A stretch of DNA of 64,000 nt from Corynebacterium propinquum DSM 44285 (GTDB lineage: Bacteria; Actinomycetota; Actinomycetes; Mycobacteriales; Mycobacteriaceae): contig NZ_AQXC01000007.1 in assembly GCF_000375525.1 (NCBI RefSeq), positions 1 to 64,000 on the forward strand, written 5' to 3'. The translations under genes were made by a program, and so were the position numbers. Below the pieces are notes generated by a model. That model made no database searches, had not been told where the DNA came from, and saw only the letters and a list, made by a program, of their open reading frames with translations. Shown here one piece after another: positions 26,054-33,841 of the stretch (position 1 is the stretch's first letter; each line of letters opens with the position of its first letter).

Positions 26054-27136
26054 ATGATGAATTCTTCCCAGGCTGGATCGCAGCCGGATTCCCCCACCTA
26101 TGCCGATGCTGGCGTCAGCGTCGAAGCTGGCGAGCAGGCCGTCGAACTGATTAAGCCACACGCTAAGCGCGCGACCCGCCCAGAGGTCCGCGGTGACCTC
26201 GGCGGTTTCGCTGGCCTATTCGCATTAGGTAAGTACCGCGAGCCGCTGTTGGCATCCGGCTCGGATGGCGTGGGCACCAAGCTGGCCGTGGCCCAGGCAA
26301 TGGATAAGCACGACACCATCGGCATTGATCTGGTGGCCATGTGCGTTGATGACCTCATCTGCTGCGGCGCGGAACCACTGTTTTTGCAGGACTACCTGGC
26401 CATTGGCAAGGTGTACCCGGAAAAGGTGGCCGATATCGTTGGCGGCATCGCCGAAGGTTGCGTCACCGCTGGCTGCGCACTGTTGGGCGGCGAAACCGCC
26501 GAACACCCCGGCGTCATGGGCGAAAATGATTATGACGTTTCCGCCACTGCCGTCGGTGTTGTTGAAGCCGACGACGTTCTGGGGCCAGAAAAGGTGAACG
26601 AAGACGACGTCGTGATCGCCATGGCCTCGTCCGGTCTGCATTCTAACGGCTACTCACTGGCGCGCCACGTCCTGCTAGAGCAGGCTAATCTGCCACTTGA
26701 TGGGCACGTAGAAGAATTCGGCCGTACCTTGGGCGAAGAACTACTGGAACCGACTCGCATTTACGCCAAAGACTGCCTGGAACTGATGTCGGAATGTTCG
26801 GTATCGGTATTCTGCCACGTCACCGGCGGTGGTTTGGCGAAAAACCTGGAGCGCGTCATCCCAGAAGGCTTGGCCGCTGATGTGTACCGCACCACCTGGA
26901 CACCGGGGCCGATCTTCAAAAAGATTTCCGAAACCGGCAACGTCAGCCTCGATGCCATGGAAGAAACCTTCAACATGGGCGTGGGCATGATCGCCGTCGT
27001 CGCACCAGAAGACCGCGACCGCGCACTCGCCGTACTTACCGCGCGCCACATCGACGCCTGGGAACTGGGCACGGTTCGTGCTGCAGAACAGGGTGAGCCA
27101 CGCGTCGTCATGCACGGCGAGCACCCACAGCTCTAA
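26054..27136 (+). CDS. purM: Phosphoribosylformylglycinamidine cyclo-ligase
   Basis: 360-residue AIR synthetase that closes the imidazole ring of FGAM using ATP. It shows YADAGVSVEAGEQAV (about 16-30), SGSDGVGTKLAVAQ (about 72-85), the metal/ATP motif GIDLVAMCVDDLICCGAEPLF (two parts, about 94-114), LLGGETAEHPGVM and a C-terminal half with HVTGGGLAKNLERV. Start ATG 26054 and ATG 26057 are both possible. Either AAAAGGA (26036-26041) serves as a distant ribosome binding site, or TAGATT (26042-26047) as a -10 for a leaderless start. It is the last gene of the purF-purM block. Confidence 0.96.
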   Translation: MMNSSQAGSQPDSPTYADAGVSVEAGEQAVELIKPHAKRATRPEVRGDLGGFAGLFALGKYREPLLASGSDGVGTKLAVAQAMDKHDTIGIDLVAMCVDDLICCGAEPLFLQDYLAIGKVYPEKVADIVGGIAEGCVTAGCALLGGETAEHPGVMGENDYDVSATAVGVVEADDVLGPEKVNEDDVVIAMASSGLHSNGYSLARHVLLEQANLPLDGHVEEFGRTLGEELLEPTRIYAKDCLELMSECSVSVFCHVTGGGLAKNLERVIPEGLAADVYRTTWTPGPIFKKISETGNVSLDAMEETFNMGVGMIAVVAPEDRDRALAVLTARHIDAWELGTVRAAEQGEPRVVMHGEHPQL

Positions 27137-27162
27137 GCCACAGCTCTAGTGGTTCTAACCCC

Positions 27163-27250
27163 GGCGGGGGATAGCCCCCGCCGTCTAGCACACGCAAAAA
27201 CTACCCTTACCGGAATCTACAGCGGAAACTGTAGCGGCCGGAAAGGGTAG
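27163..27250. terminator. Bidirectional terminator region between purM and the DUF3073 gene
   Basis: The first hairpin is GGCGGGGG (27163-27170), loop ATAG, CCCCCGCC (27175-27182). The second is a nested hairpin: an outer 13-base stem (27201-27213 with 27238-27250, one mismatch) and an inner CTACAG (27217-27222) with CTGTAG (27229-27234). An A run at 27196-27200 supplies T residues on the minus strand, so the second probably ends the DUF3073 transcript. Confidence 0.7.
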
Positions 27251-27308
27251 CGGGGTAAAACTCAAGTATTAAGCCCGATATGCGTGGTACGCACAATGGG
27301 CCTAGCGA

Positions 27309-27488
27309 TTAGTCTTCGCGGTAGTCAGAGTCGTACTCGTCGTCGGAGTCCTCAGACCAACCGCGTCCCGGCGGTTGAGAAGCGAGCTCTTTCTGGAGCG
27401 AGTCCAGATCCATTGCTGGGGAGTTGTACTTCAGCTCCCGGGCAACTTTAGTCTGCTTTGCCTTCTGGCGTCCTCGACCCATAGCCAT
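27309..27488 (-). CDS. DUF3073 family small protein
   Basis: 59-residue conserved actinobacterial protein of unknown function. It starts MAMGRGRQKAKQTKVARELK, a very basic N terminus typical of the family, has KYNSPAMDLDSLQKEL in the middle and ends in a highly acidic tail (SEDSDDEYDSDYRED). A strong ribosome binding site (AAAGGGGG, minus strand of 27491-27498) precedes ATG 27488. ATG 27482 is an alternative start. It converges on purM, a placement also seen in mycobacteria. The charge split suggests nucleic acid or protein binding, but no role is known. Confidence 0.88.
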   Translation of the reverse strand: MAMGRGRQKAKQTKVARELKYNSPAMDLDSLQKELASQPPGRGWSEDSDDEYDSDYRED

Positions 27489-27602
27489 GACCCCCTTTGG
27501 GTTAAGGGCAATCCAGGGAATTCGGATGCCCCATCTGCTTTTCTATTCGTCCTGTGTTACAGGATAGAGCAAAACCGCAAAAAATTCTGCACCGGGGGAA
27601 AA

Positions 27603-28817
27603 CTAACGTCCGCGCAACTTGTTAATAGCCGCCCTACCAGCCTTTTCGCCTTCTTCAACCGGGATAGATTCCGCATCAATACTTGCAGCGACATCACCAA
27701 TGTTGACTTGTCCTGCATCCAGCGCGGAGCGTTTCACGATGCCGAGTGCGATCGGCCCATAGTCGCAATCATCAATCACGGTGCCGAGCGTGCCGACGCG
27801 TCGACCCTTCGCCTGAATCTCCGCACCCGGGCTCGGCATCGTCGGAGCCGAACCATCCAAGTGCAGCAATACCACCAGCCGCGGGCTGCGACCCAAATTT
27901 TCTACGCGGGCGACGGTTTCTTGTCCGCGGTAGCATCCCTTTTCCAGGTGCACGGCACCGATGCGTTCCCCGCGCCCAATCCAATGCGGAATCTCATGCG
28001 GGATGGATTTTTCATCCAGATCAATTGCCTCTGGCTCGAGTGCTTTGACTCGCTCGGCGGTATAAGCCATCAGCCCGATAAGCTGCAGTCCGGCACTCTC
28101 GAGCTCCTCGACGGCTGCTTCCAGCTGCTCCCGCGGTACCGCGATATCTGTGCGGTTGGTTTCCCACAAACCAGTGGTTGGTTGTGTGCTCGCGGTCGAA
28201 CCGAACCCCGCGCCGCCAGAATTTTTCGTCGAAACCGTGCGCGAATATAGCGTCTGCGAAGGCAGTTCGATATCCACCGGGCCGCCGAGCACGGTGATGA
28301 TTGCCAGGTCGGCTTCCTCAATGCTCACTTGCGACCAGAAGATCATCTTCTGCAAGAAATCCCGCAGGGAGTCGAACTGGTTGGCTTCGCAGTCGAGGTA
28401 AAAAACCAATCCCGCAGATCCTGCAGATCCATCGGTGTCAGCGGTTTCGGCGGAGACAGTGTCAGCGCCAGTTGCAGCGCGAGCATCTTTTTCGGTGGTC
28501 ACCGCGATATCCATGGTGTGCAGAATGCGGCCCTGCGTATCCAGATCCAATGCGGACCCGGACCAACCAGCGGAAACGTCGTCCAGTTTTTGCGAAAGCA
28601 AATTATGCAAAAACGCGGCGGCTTCCGGGCCGGATACTTTTAACACGCGGCGGTGGGAACGATCCACGATGGCGCCGGCGGATTCAATGGCGCGCTGTTC
28701 GCTCAGCGGCTCACCGTAATGCCAGGCCACACCGGTGACATCCGGGTGTGGTGGATCCTCCTGATAAGCCATGGCATCCGGACGGTTCAGCAGTACAGAA
28801 CGGTAATGCGTAGTCAC
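27603..28817 (-). CDS. ygfZ: YgfZ/GcvT-like folate-binding protein
   Basis: 404-residue member of the YgfZ family, which binds tetrahydrofolate and helps repair or assemble Fe-S clusters in some enzymes. The diagnostic motif KGCYRGQETVARV lies at about 290-302, with the conserved Cys present. N-terminal SHRRVLKVSGPEAAAFLHNLLSQ is typical. A low-complexity Ala/Ser/Asp-rich stretch (about 110-130, near 28430-28490) interrupts the first domain and is not expected in the family. It starts with GTG 28817. It is divergent from the pabC-like gene with a gap of only 40 bases that must hold both promoters. Confidence 0.88.
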   Translation of the reverse strand: MTTHYRSVLLNRPDAMAYQEDPPHPDVTGVAWHYGEPLSEQRAIESAGAIVDRSHRRVLKVSGPEAAAFLHNLLSQKLDDVSAGWSGSALDLDTQGRILHTMDIAVTTEKDARAATGADTVSAETADTDGSAGSAGLVFYLDCEANQFDSLRDFLQKMIFWSQVSIEEADLAIITVLGGPVDIELPSQTLYSRTVSTKNSGGAGFGSTASTQPTTGLWETNRTDIAVPREQLEAAVEELESAGLQLIGLMAYTAERVKALEPEAIDLDEKSIPHEIPHWIGRGERIGAVHLEKGCYRGQETVARVENLGRSPRLVVLLHLDGSAPTMPSPGAEIQAKGRRVGTLGTVIDDCDYGPIALGIVKRSALDAGQVNIGDVAASIDAESIPVEEGEKAGRAAINKLRGR

Positions 28818-28844
28818 ACCACCATGGTAGCGCTAGATCCTTGG

Positions 28845-28850
28845 CATAAT
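28845..28850 (+). promoter_or_regulatory. -10 element of the pabC-like gene, leaderless start
   Basis: CATAAT ends seven bases before ATG 28858. No ribosome binding site is present. Confidence 0.5.
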
Positions 28851-28857
28851 CCATGAC

Positions 28858-29871
28858 ATGTGTGAGCAATCTCCAGCAGCGCCGTTGACACCGGTGGTCT
28901 ATACCCTTGATACGGGCGCGGGAACTTTCCGCCGCCATGATCCAGCGCAACCGGTGGTCTTCTGGGACGATGCCGCGGTGACCAGGGGCGAAGCGGTTTT
29001 TGAGTCTGTGCTGGTGCGTGCTGGGCGTGCGGCGAATCTGCAGCGACACCTGGACCGCTTGCAGCGTTCTGCGCAGCGCTTGGAATTGCCGGTACCGGAA
29101 CGTGAGCTTTGGGCACGCGCGACAAAGGCGGCGGTTACTGATTGGCAACAGCACCTCGCTGAGGCAGGGCAGCGGGCAGGGGCGCTTGCCGACGCCAGCG
29201 GTGTCGATATCGGCGGTGTTGATGCCAGTGATGTCGATGCGAAATGCACCTGGACCTATTCCCGCGGGCGGCAATCTGTTGCTGCACGTGGGATGCAACC
29301 AACCGCCTGGCTGGTGATCGCCCCAGTAACCGAATCTGTGCTGCGCCAGCGCCGCGAGGGAGTACGCGCGCAATTGGCCCCGCGCGGCTGGACGACGACG
29401 GTGGGGGCGAAAACCGTGAACTATGCGGCCACGATGTCTGCGTTACGGCAAGCACGCGGCTTCGACGACGTGATCTTCGTGGAACCCGCCATCGGTTCGT
29501 CGGAACGCGAAACCCGCGTGCTAGAAGGCGCGACCTCCACGGTGGTTCTGGTGCTCCGGGACGACGGCGTCGGCGTCGGCAAGCGCCGCTTGGTTACCCC
29601 TGCGGGAGATGTGCTGGCGGGTACCACGGTCGATGCTCTATTCGAGTATGCGGCAGCCCGTGGCTGGAGATGCGAAAACCGCCCGGTTACAGCAGGGGAG
29701 CTGTACCAGGCGGAATCGGTGTGGTTGATTTCCTCGGTGCGGATCGCCGCGCGAGTGACCAGATTGGGCGGGCTTGAGGCAACTGGCGGCGATGCCGACG
29801 TCGTAGAGCTACCGGCCCCAGAAAATCACGCGGAAATCCGCGCGCTGATCGAACAAGCGCTCAGCCTCTAG
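28858..29871 (+). CDS. pabC: Class IV aminotransferase, aminodeoxychorismate lyase-like
   Basis: 337-residue PLP-dependent fold-type IV enzyme, probably the 4-amino-4-deoxychorismate lyase of folate synthesis. Visible are DDAAVTRGEAVFESVLVRAG (about 36-55), the PLP lysine in VGAKTVNYAATMSALRQA (about 182-199), and DVIFVEPAIGSS. A Val/Asp/Gly-rich insert (DASGVDIGGVDASDVDAK, about 111-128) breaks the first domain and is longer than I expect. It is divergent from ygfZ, a folate-binding protein gene, so the pair may be linked through folate. Branched-chain or D-amino-acid aminotransferase activity is the alternative, but pabC is also found at this place in mycobacteria. Confidence 0.75.
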   Translation: MCEQSPAAPLTPVVYTLDTGAGTFRRHDPAQPVVFWDDAAVTRGEAVFESVLVRAGRAANLQRHLDRLQRSAQRLELPVPERELWARATKAAVTDWQQHLAEAGQRAGALADASGVDIGGVDASDVDAKCTWTYSRGRQSVAARGMQPTAWLVIAPVTESVLRQRREGVRAQLAPRGWTTTVGAKTVNYAATMSALRQARGFDDVIFVEPAIGSSERETRVLEGATSTVVLVLRDDGVGVGKRRLVTPAGDVLAGTTVDALFEYAAARGWRCENRPVTAGELYQAESVWLISSVRIAARVTRLGGLEATGGDADVVELPAPENHAEIRALIEQALSL

Positions 29872-29938
29872 CAACCGCCAGTAGCAGTAGCAGTGGCTGC
29901 AGCAGCAGCGACCGATCAGGGCCGATCAGGGCCGTCCG

Positions 29939-30622
29939 TTAACCGGCCACGCGCTGCAGCTGCGCCGACATATACGGTGCCAGCTCGCCGTCGGTGACTC
30001 GCTCGTCGACCCAACCCAGGTCATTATTCGGCATCAGGCCGTACAAACGCTTACCAGGACCCAGTGTTTTCGGGCCGGTCTCGGTGACCATGGTGGAAGC
30101 AGATTGCAGCTCCCAAGAACGCTCATTGTGTGGCTGCCCGTACATGATCTCAACGATGCCGTCAGAAGAGGTATACGTCAACTCCATGGCATCCTTGTTG
30201 TCGATGCGCAAGTAGCCGGTTTCGCGCCGGGAAGCGCCGGCTGGCTTGCCGTTTTCATCAATGAACCAGGTGCGGGAATCGTACTTCACGTGGTTTTCGC
30301 CGTTGTGCGAAAAGATGATTTCTTGGCCAAAAGTGTGCTGGCCATCGGCAGTGACCGCCTGGCCTTCACCGCGCCACACGCCAATCAGGGGCAGCACGCC
30401 CAGCAGGCCGTCGTTCAGATTTGGCCCGTAACGTAGGTTTGCCGTGTCATCCGGGACTGGTAGTTTGCCCAGGCCGGTTTGCGGGATGTTCTTGTCCGCG
30501 GTTTTCTTCGCCTGTTTCTCGGCTAGATTGATGGCCTCGTTGCCATCCAAACGCATCTGTGGATCTACTTTGTCGTTTGCGTCTTTCTGGTTTTTCGGGG
30601 TGTTCTGCTCCTCGGATGTCAT
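29939..30622 (-). CDS. Nitrobindin-fold (FABP-like, DUF1794) protein
   Basis: About 227 residues from ATG 30622; an in-frame start at 30661 would add 13. An N-terminal polar stretch of about 65 residues precedes a beta-barrel domain with the GVWRGEGQA motif (about 84-92) of the nitrobindin family and the later segments TWFIDENGKPAG and RRETGYLRI. The heme-ligand His that nitrobindins carry near the C terminus appears to be absent here (ELAPYMSAQLQRV). This agrees with the M. tuberculosis relative next to pabC, which I recall as having the barrel but no heme. It probably binds a small hydrophobic ligand in the cytoplasm. It is divergent from the diacylglycerol kinase gene. Confidence 0.78.
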   Translation of the reverse strand: MTSEEQNTPKNQKDANDKVDPQMRLDGNEAINLAEKQAKKTADKNIPQTGLGKLPVPDDTANLRYGPNLNDGLLGVLPLIGVWRGEGQAVTADGQHTFGQEIIFSHNGENHVKYDSRTWFIDENGKPAGASRRETGYLRIDNKDAMELTYTSSDGIVEIMYGQPHNERSWELQSASTMVTETGPKTLGPGKRLYGLMPNNDLGWVDERVTDGELAPYMSAQLQRVAG

Positions 30623-30663
30623 AACCGTCAATTCTACCGTGCGATCGGCTACTCTAGTCATTC

Positions 30664-31698
30664 GTGCGCATCCTGTTAATCGCTAATCCAAATTCGACGA
30701 GTCAAACCAATGAACTGTTCCGCCGCATCATCCCGCTGGTGCGCAGTATTGATGATTCGCATTTGCTCACCAAGTTCACCCACTACGCCGGGCACGCCGA
30801 GGATATGACCCGCGGGTTGAGCCGCGATGATTTCGACGTGGTTATCGCGGTCGGCGGTGATGGCACCGTCAACGAGGTGGTCAACGGGTTGCTGGGTAAG
30901 GTGGGCGACGACCGTCGAAAAGCCTCTGAGGTTCCTGCATTAGCGGTGATCCCGACTGGGTCGGCGAACGTATTCGTGCGCGCGCTGGGCTACCCGCGCG
31001 ATGCCGTGCACACCACGGAGCTTGTGGTGGGCCACATTAAGCAGAATCTGCGCCGACGCATTCGCTTGGGCACCTGGAACGACCGCTGGTTTGCCATCAA
31101 CGCGGGCATCGGTATTGACGCCGACGTGCTACACAACATCGACAAACTCCGCGAACAAGGCTTCGCCGCCACTCCGCTGCGCTACTTGCGCATTTCCTAC
31201 CAGGCGTGGCATCGCATCCTGAATGCGCCGCCGAAAATCAGTGCGCACGCAGAATCCGCCGAGGGACAAACCCAGCACATCGACGAAGCCCCACTCGTGT
31301 TTGCTTCGAACACGAACCCCTGGACCTTTTTGGGCCCATTGCCGGTGGTCACCAATCCGCGCAACTCCTTCGATAAGGGGCTGGGAACATTTGGGTTGAC
31401 AGACCTGAAAGGCTTCGGTGGCTTCGTCGGCTTACTGCACTTGTTTGGCGCGGACGAAAAGGGCCGGTTGAATAAGTTCACCGATGCGCGCACGCTGCGT
31501 TTTGACGATGCCACGCGCATCACCCTGGAATGTGACACGGAGCTGCGTTTTCAGGCCGACGGCGAAACCCAGGGCAAGCTGAAAACCGTGGAACTCAACA
31601 GCATCCCGGATGCCATCGAGGTGTTCTCGCCAGAAGAAATCATCCCGGTGCAGCAGCGCGGTGTGTGGGCCGTGGTGCGCGATTTATTCCGGATCTAA
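30664..31698 (+). CDS. Diacylglycerol/lipid kinase family protein
   Basis: 344-residue DAGK-catalytic-domain kinase, likely phosphorylating diacylglycerol or a related lipid. It starts with GTG in VRILLIANPNSTSQTNELFRR. Nucleotide-site motifs are IAVGGDGTVNEVVNGLL (about 62-78) and PTGSANVFVRALGYP (about 102-116). The C-terminal part has a typical RFQADGE motif. A TACTCT -10 (30650-30655) ends eight bases before the GTG, so the start is probably leaderless. Its stop overlaps the stop of the convergent LmeA-like gene by four bases. Confidence 0.87.
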   Translation: MRILLIANPNSTSQTNELFRRIIPLVRSIDDSHLLTKFTHYAGHAEDMTRGLSRDDFDVVIAVGGDGTVNEVVNGLLGKVGDDRRKASEVPALAVIPTGSANVFVRALGYPRDAVHTTELVVGHIKQNLRRRIRLGTWNDRWFAINAGIGIDADVLHNIDKLREQGFAATPLRYLRISYQAWHRILNAPPKISAHAESAEGQTQHIDEAPLVFASNTNPWTFLGPLPVVTNPRNSFDKGLGTFGLTDLKGFGGFVGLLHLFGADEKGRLNKFTDARTLRFDDATRITLECDTELRFQADGETQGKLKTVELNSIPDAIEVFSPEEIIPVQQRGVWAVVRDLFRI

Positions 31699-32495
31699 CG
31701 GTTGCCAGCACTACCGACCGGGGTGAGGTATTCCGGCTGCACAATCACGTTATTGCGTACAGCCTCGAACACGATGGAACCGCCTTCCAGATACACCGCA
31801 TCTGCGGCTCGGTCTAACGGCAACGTGGTGGTATCCACGGTCAGATCAAAGGCTGCCAGCGCGTCGTCGTCCGCATCATCCGGGTGTACCGACGAGCTGA
31901 CAATTTCTTTCGGCCGCAGTTGAAACTCATCACCGACCAACCGCAACGTGGCCAGCACGGATACCTGCTCATGGAATCCCGGCGGACGCCCCTGAAACAC
32001 GGCCTCGGTTGCGGTGCCACCACCTGGGGAAATATTTTCCGGATGTGAGATCGTCAGATCCTTCATGTCTAGCCATTCACCCATCGCCACGCCATCCAAA
32101 CGCAGCGTGCGTCGCATAGATTGCGCTTTCGCACCCACAAAATCGCCCGACCACACCTGATTCGGTTCAGCGCTTACCCCCTGCAGCGTGACCCCAGTGT
32201 TGACCATGCCGACGCCGTCCACATCGACATCCAGCGCGGATACCCCGACAACGGGCACCTGGGCCGAACCCAAAGCCTGCAGATAGGGAATCCCGCCAAC
32301 ATACACCGATGGTGGCGTGGCTAGCTCATGCCCGGCCTCGGGCGCGTAAGTCTCGTATACCGCATCAGAGATTGTGCGTTCCACATTCGATGCCACAGCA
32401 GTATCACCAATCCAGGCGATGCCCACTACACCCGCGAGACCCAATGCCCAGGCCACACGGCGGGCAGTTGTGCGCTTGACGACGATCGACGACAT
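31695..32495 (-). CDS. LmeA-like phospholipid-binding protein (DUF2993)
   Basis: 266 residues with an N-terminal membrane segment or uncleaved signal (AWALGLAGVVGIAWIGDTAVA, split, about 14-34), then a domain resembling DUF2993. The mycobacterial member LmeA binds phospholipid in the periplasm and helps lipomannan elongation. Similar segments are VERTISDAVYE, GGIPYLQAL, VPVVGVSALDVDVDGVG and ILATLRLVGDEFQLRP-like strands. It is divergent from mshD with a gap of 30 bases and convergent with the diacylglycerol kinase gene. Family call moderate; role inferred. Confidence 0.72.
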   Translation of the reverse strand: MSSIVVKRTTARRVAWALGLAGVVGIAWIGDTAVASNVERTISDAVYETYAPEAGHELATPPSVYVGGIPYLQALGSAQVPVVGVSALDVDVDGVGMVNTGVTLQGVSAEPNQVWSGDFVGAKAQSMRRTLRLDGVAMGEWLDMKDLTISHPENISPGGGTATEAVFQGRPPGFHEQVSVLATLRLVGDEFQLRPKEIVSSSVHPDDADDDALAAFDLTVDTTTLPLDRAADAVYLEGGSIVFEAVRNNVIVQPEYLTPVGSAGNR

Positions 32496-32525
32496 TCCTC
32501 ATTCATACCGCATTAGGGTGGGGGC

Positions 32526-33668
32526 ATGACTAATTGCGATCGTTTACGGTTCCAACTGACTACTCTTGCCGACGACACGCTTGCAGAAGAAGATCTGTCC
32601 GGGATCGCACAAGACGGCGCTGGGAAAGACAGCGTTACGACAGCGAAAGACATTGTTCCCGCGACGCGCGAGGCCGCTGAGAAAATTGCGCAGGACGCAG
32701 AATCTACCGACGGTTTTGCTCCACTGTCCGAGCAGTTCGTCGCGGGGCTATCGGATACCCGCGTTGGCCACCAGCACGTGCTGGTTTTTCTTGACGACGA
32801 GCTAGTGGGGCTGGCAGGCCTGGATGGCTGGAAACCTGCCGGGGCCGGGGCCGATGCGGATGCCGGTGCCGGTGGAGACAGTGCTGACGGTGCAAACAGT
32901 GACGCGAACGGTGACGTGAATGCGGAGATGGTGATCGCTCCTAGCCATCGCGGCCAAGGATTTGGCACGTGTTTGTATCAGCATCTGCGTGAGCTCGTCG
33001 GCACGAGCCTGCAAGTCTGGGCACACGGACAGTTGCCGGCGGCCGAAGCGATCGCGCACAAGCAGCAGTTGGAAATTGTCCGCCACCTGCTGGTGATGTC
33101 CGTGACTGGCGCGGCCTTGCAGAAATCCGCTGAACCGGGCGAGACCCCCGACGGTTTCGTGGCCGCGAATTACCCGGATTCGGTAGAACGATTCGGCACC
33201 GAGCATGTAGAAAACAGCTGGATAGAGGCGAATAACCAGGCGTTTTCCTGGCACCCTGAACAAGGCGGTTGGGATACGGACCGGCTGCATCGCGCCATGG
33301 AGGCCGACTGGTTTGATCCGCACGACGTGATCTTTTTGTGGGACGATGCTGCCGAGGGCGTCGACAAGCGTCCTGCGCAGGCAGGTTTTCACTGGACGAA
33401 ATGGCACGGGGCTGCCGAAGATTCCGCGAAAGCCGTCGGTGAGGTCTATGTGATTGGGCTGGCTAACGCGTATCAAGGCCGTGGCTTGTCTGGGCACCTG
33501 CTGCGCCGGGGAATTAAACAAATGGTGAACAAAGGGGCAACGGAAGTCATCCTGTATGTCGAAAAGGATAATGAATCGGCCGTGCGGGTGTATGAAAAGT
33601 CCGGTTTCGACATCGCGGAAAACCACGTGGTCTATGCCGCTAGCAGCGGAAACGGTGCTAAGAACTAG
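32526..33668 (+). CDS. mshD: Mycothiol synthase (acetyl-CoA:Cys-GlcN-Ins N-acetyltransferase)
   Basis: 380 residues, the last step of mycothiol synthesis. Two GNAT domains are visible: an N-terminal one with VIAPSHRGQGFGTCLYQHL (about 138-156) and a C-terminal one with VYVIGLANAYQGRGLSGHLLRRG (two parts, about 308-330) and NESAVRVYEKSGF (about 347-359). A low-complexity Ala/Gly/Asp stretch (32840-32915) breaks the first domain at the loop before its acetyl-CoA motif. ATG 32526 follows GGTGGGGG. Mycothiol is the main low-molecular-weight thiol of Actinobacteria and this gene supports the taxonomic placement. Confidence 0.93.
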   Translation: MTNCDRLRFQLTTLADDTLAEEDLSGIAQDGAGKDSVTTAKDIVPATREAAEKIAQDAESTDGFAPLSEQFVAGLSDTRVGHQHVLVFLDDELVGLAGLDGWKPAGAGADADAGAGGDSADGANSDANGDVNAEMVIAPSHRGQGFGTCLYQHLRELVGTSLQVWAHGQLPAAEAIAHKQQLEIVRHLLVMSVTGAALQKSAEPGETPDGFVAANYPDSVERFGTEHVENSWIEANNQAFSWHPEQGGWDTDRLHRAMEADWFDPHDVIFLWDDAAEGVDKRPAQAGFHWTKWHGAAEDSAKAVGEVYVIGLANAYQGRGLSGHLLRRGIKQMVNKGATEVILYVEKDNESAVRVYEKSGFDIAENHVVYAASSGNGAKN

Positions 33669-33674
33669 CGGTTG

Positions 33675-33696
33675 TGGTCGGTTTTTCACCCGACCA
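33675..33696 (+). terminator. Possible weak terminator after mshD
   Basis: TGGTCGG (33675-33681), an 8-base loop TTTTTCAC and CCGACCA (33690-33696) form a short hairpin seven bases after the mshD stop. No T run follows, so termination is uncertain. Confidence 0.4.
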
Positions 33697-33710
33697 TAAA
33701 GGTTTCCAGA

Positions 33711-33780
33711 GACTTCACACGAAGTCCATAGTGATTTTCCTTCCTGGTTACATACGTCTCTTACTGTGAGTTTTTGTGAG
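33711..33780 (+). promoter_or_regulatory. Candidate Pho-type regulatory region upstream of pstS
   Basis: TGTGAG occurs twice, at 33765-33770 and 33775-33780. On the other strand this reads as TCACA direct repeats 10 bases apart, reminiscent of the TCACAGC-N4-TCACAGC type repeats bound by mycobacterial PhoP (spacing 11). Upstream, GACTTC-ACAC-GAAGTC (33711-33726) is a perfect inverted repeat. The position 60-130 bases before the pstS ATG and the PhoP-type pair at 9.3-11.7 kb make this a reasonable target. The spacing is not ideal. Confidence 0.42.
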
Positions 33781-33841
33781 CGCGGCAACGTGTTTAAGAA
33801 CTACCGCGTGAAGAACTACACAGTAATCCAGGAAGGTTCCC

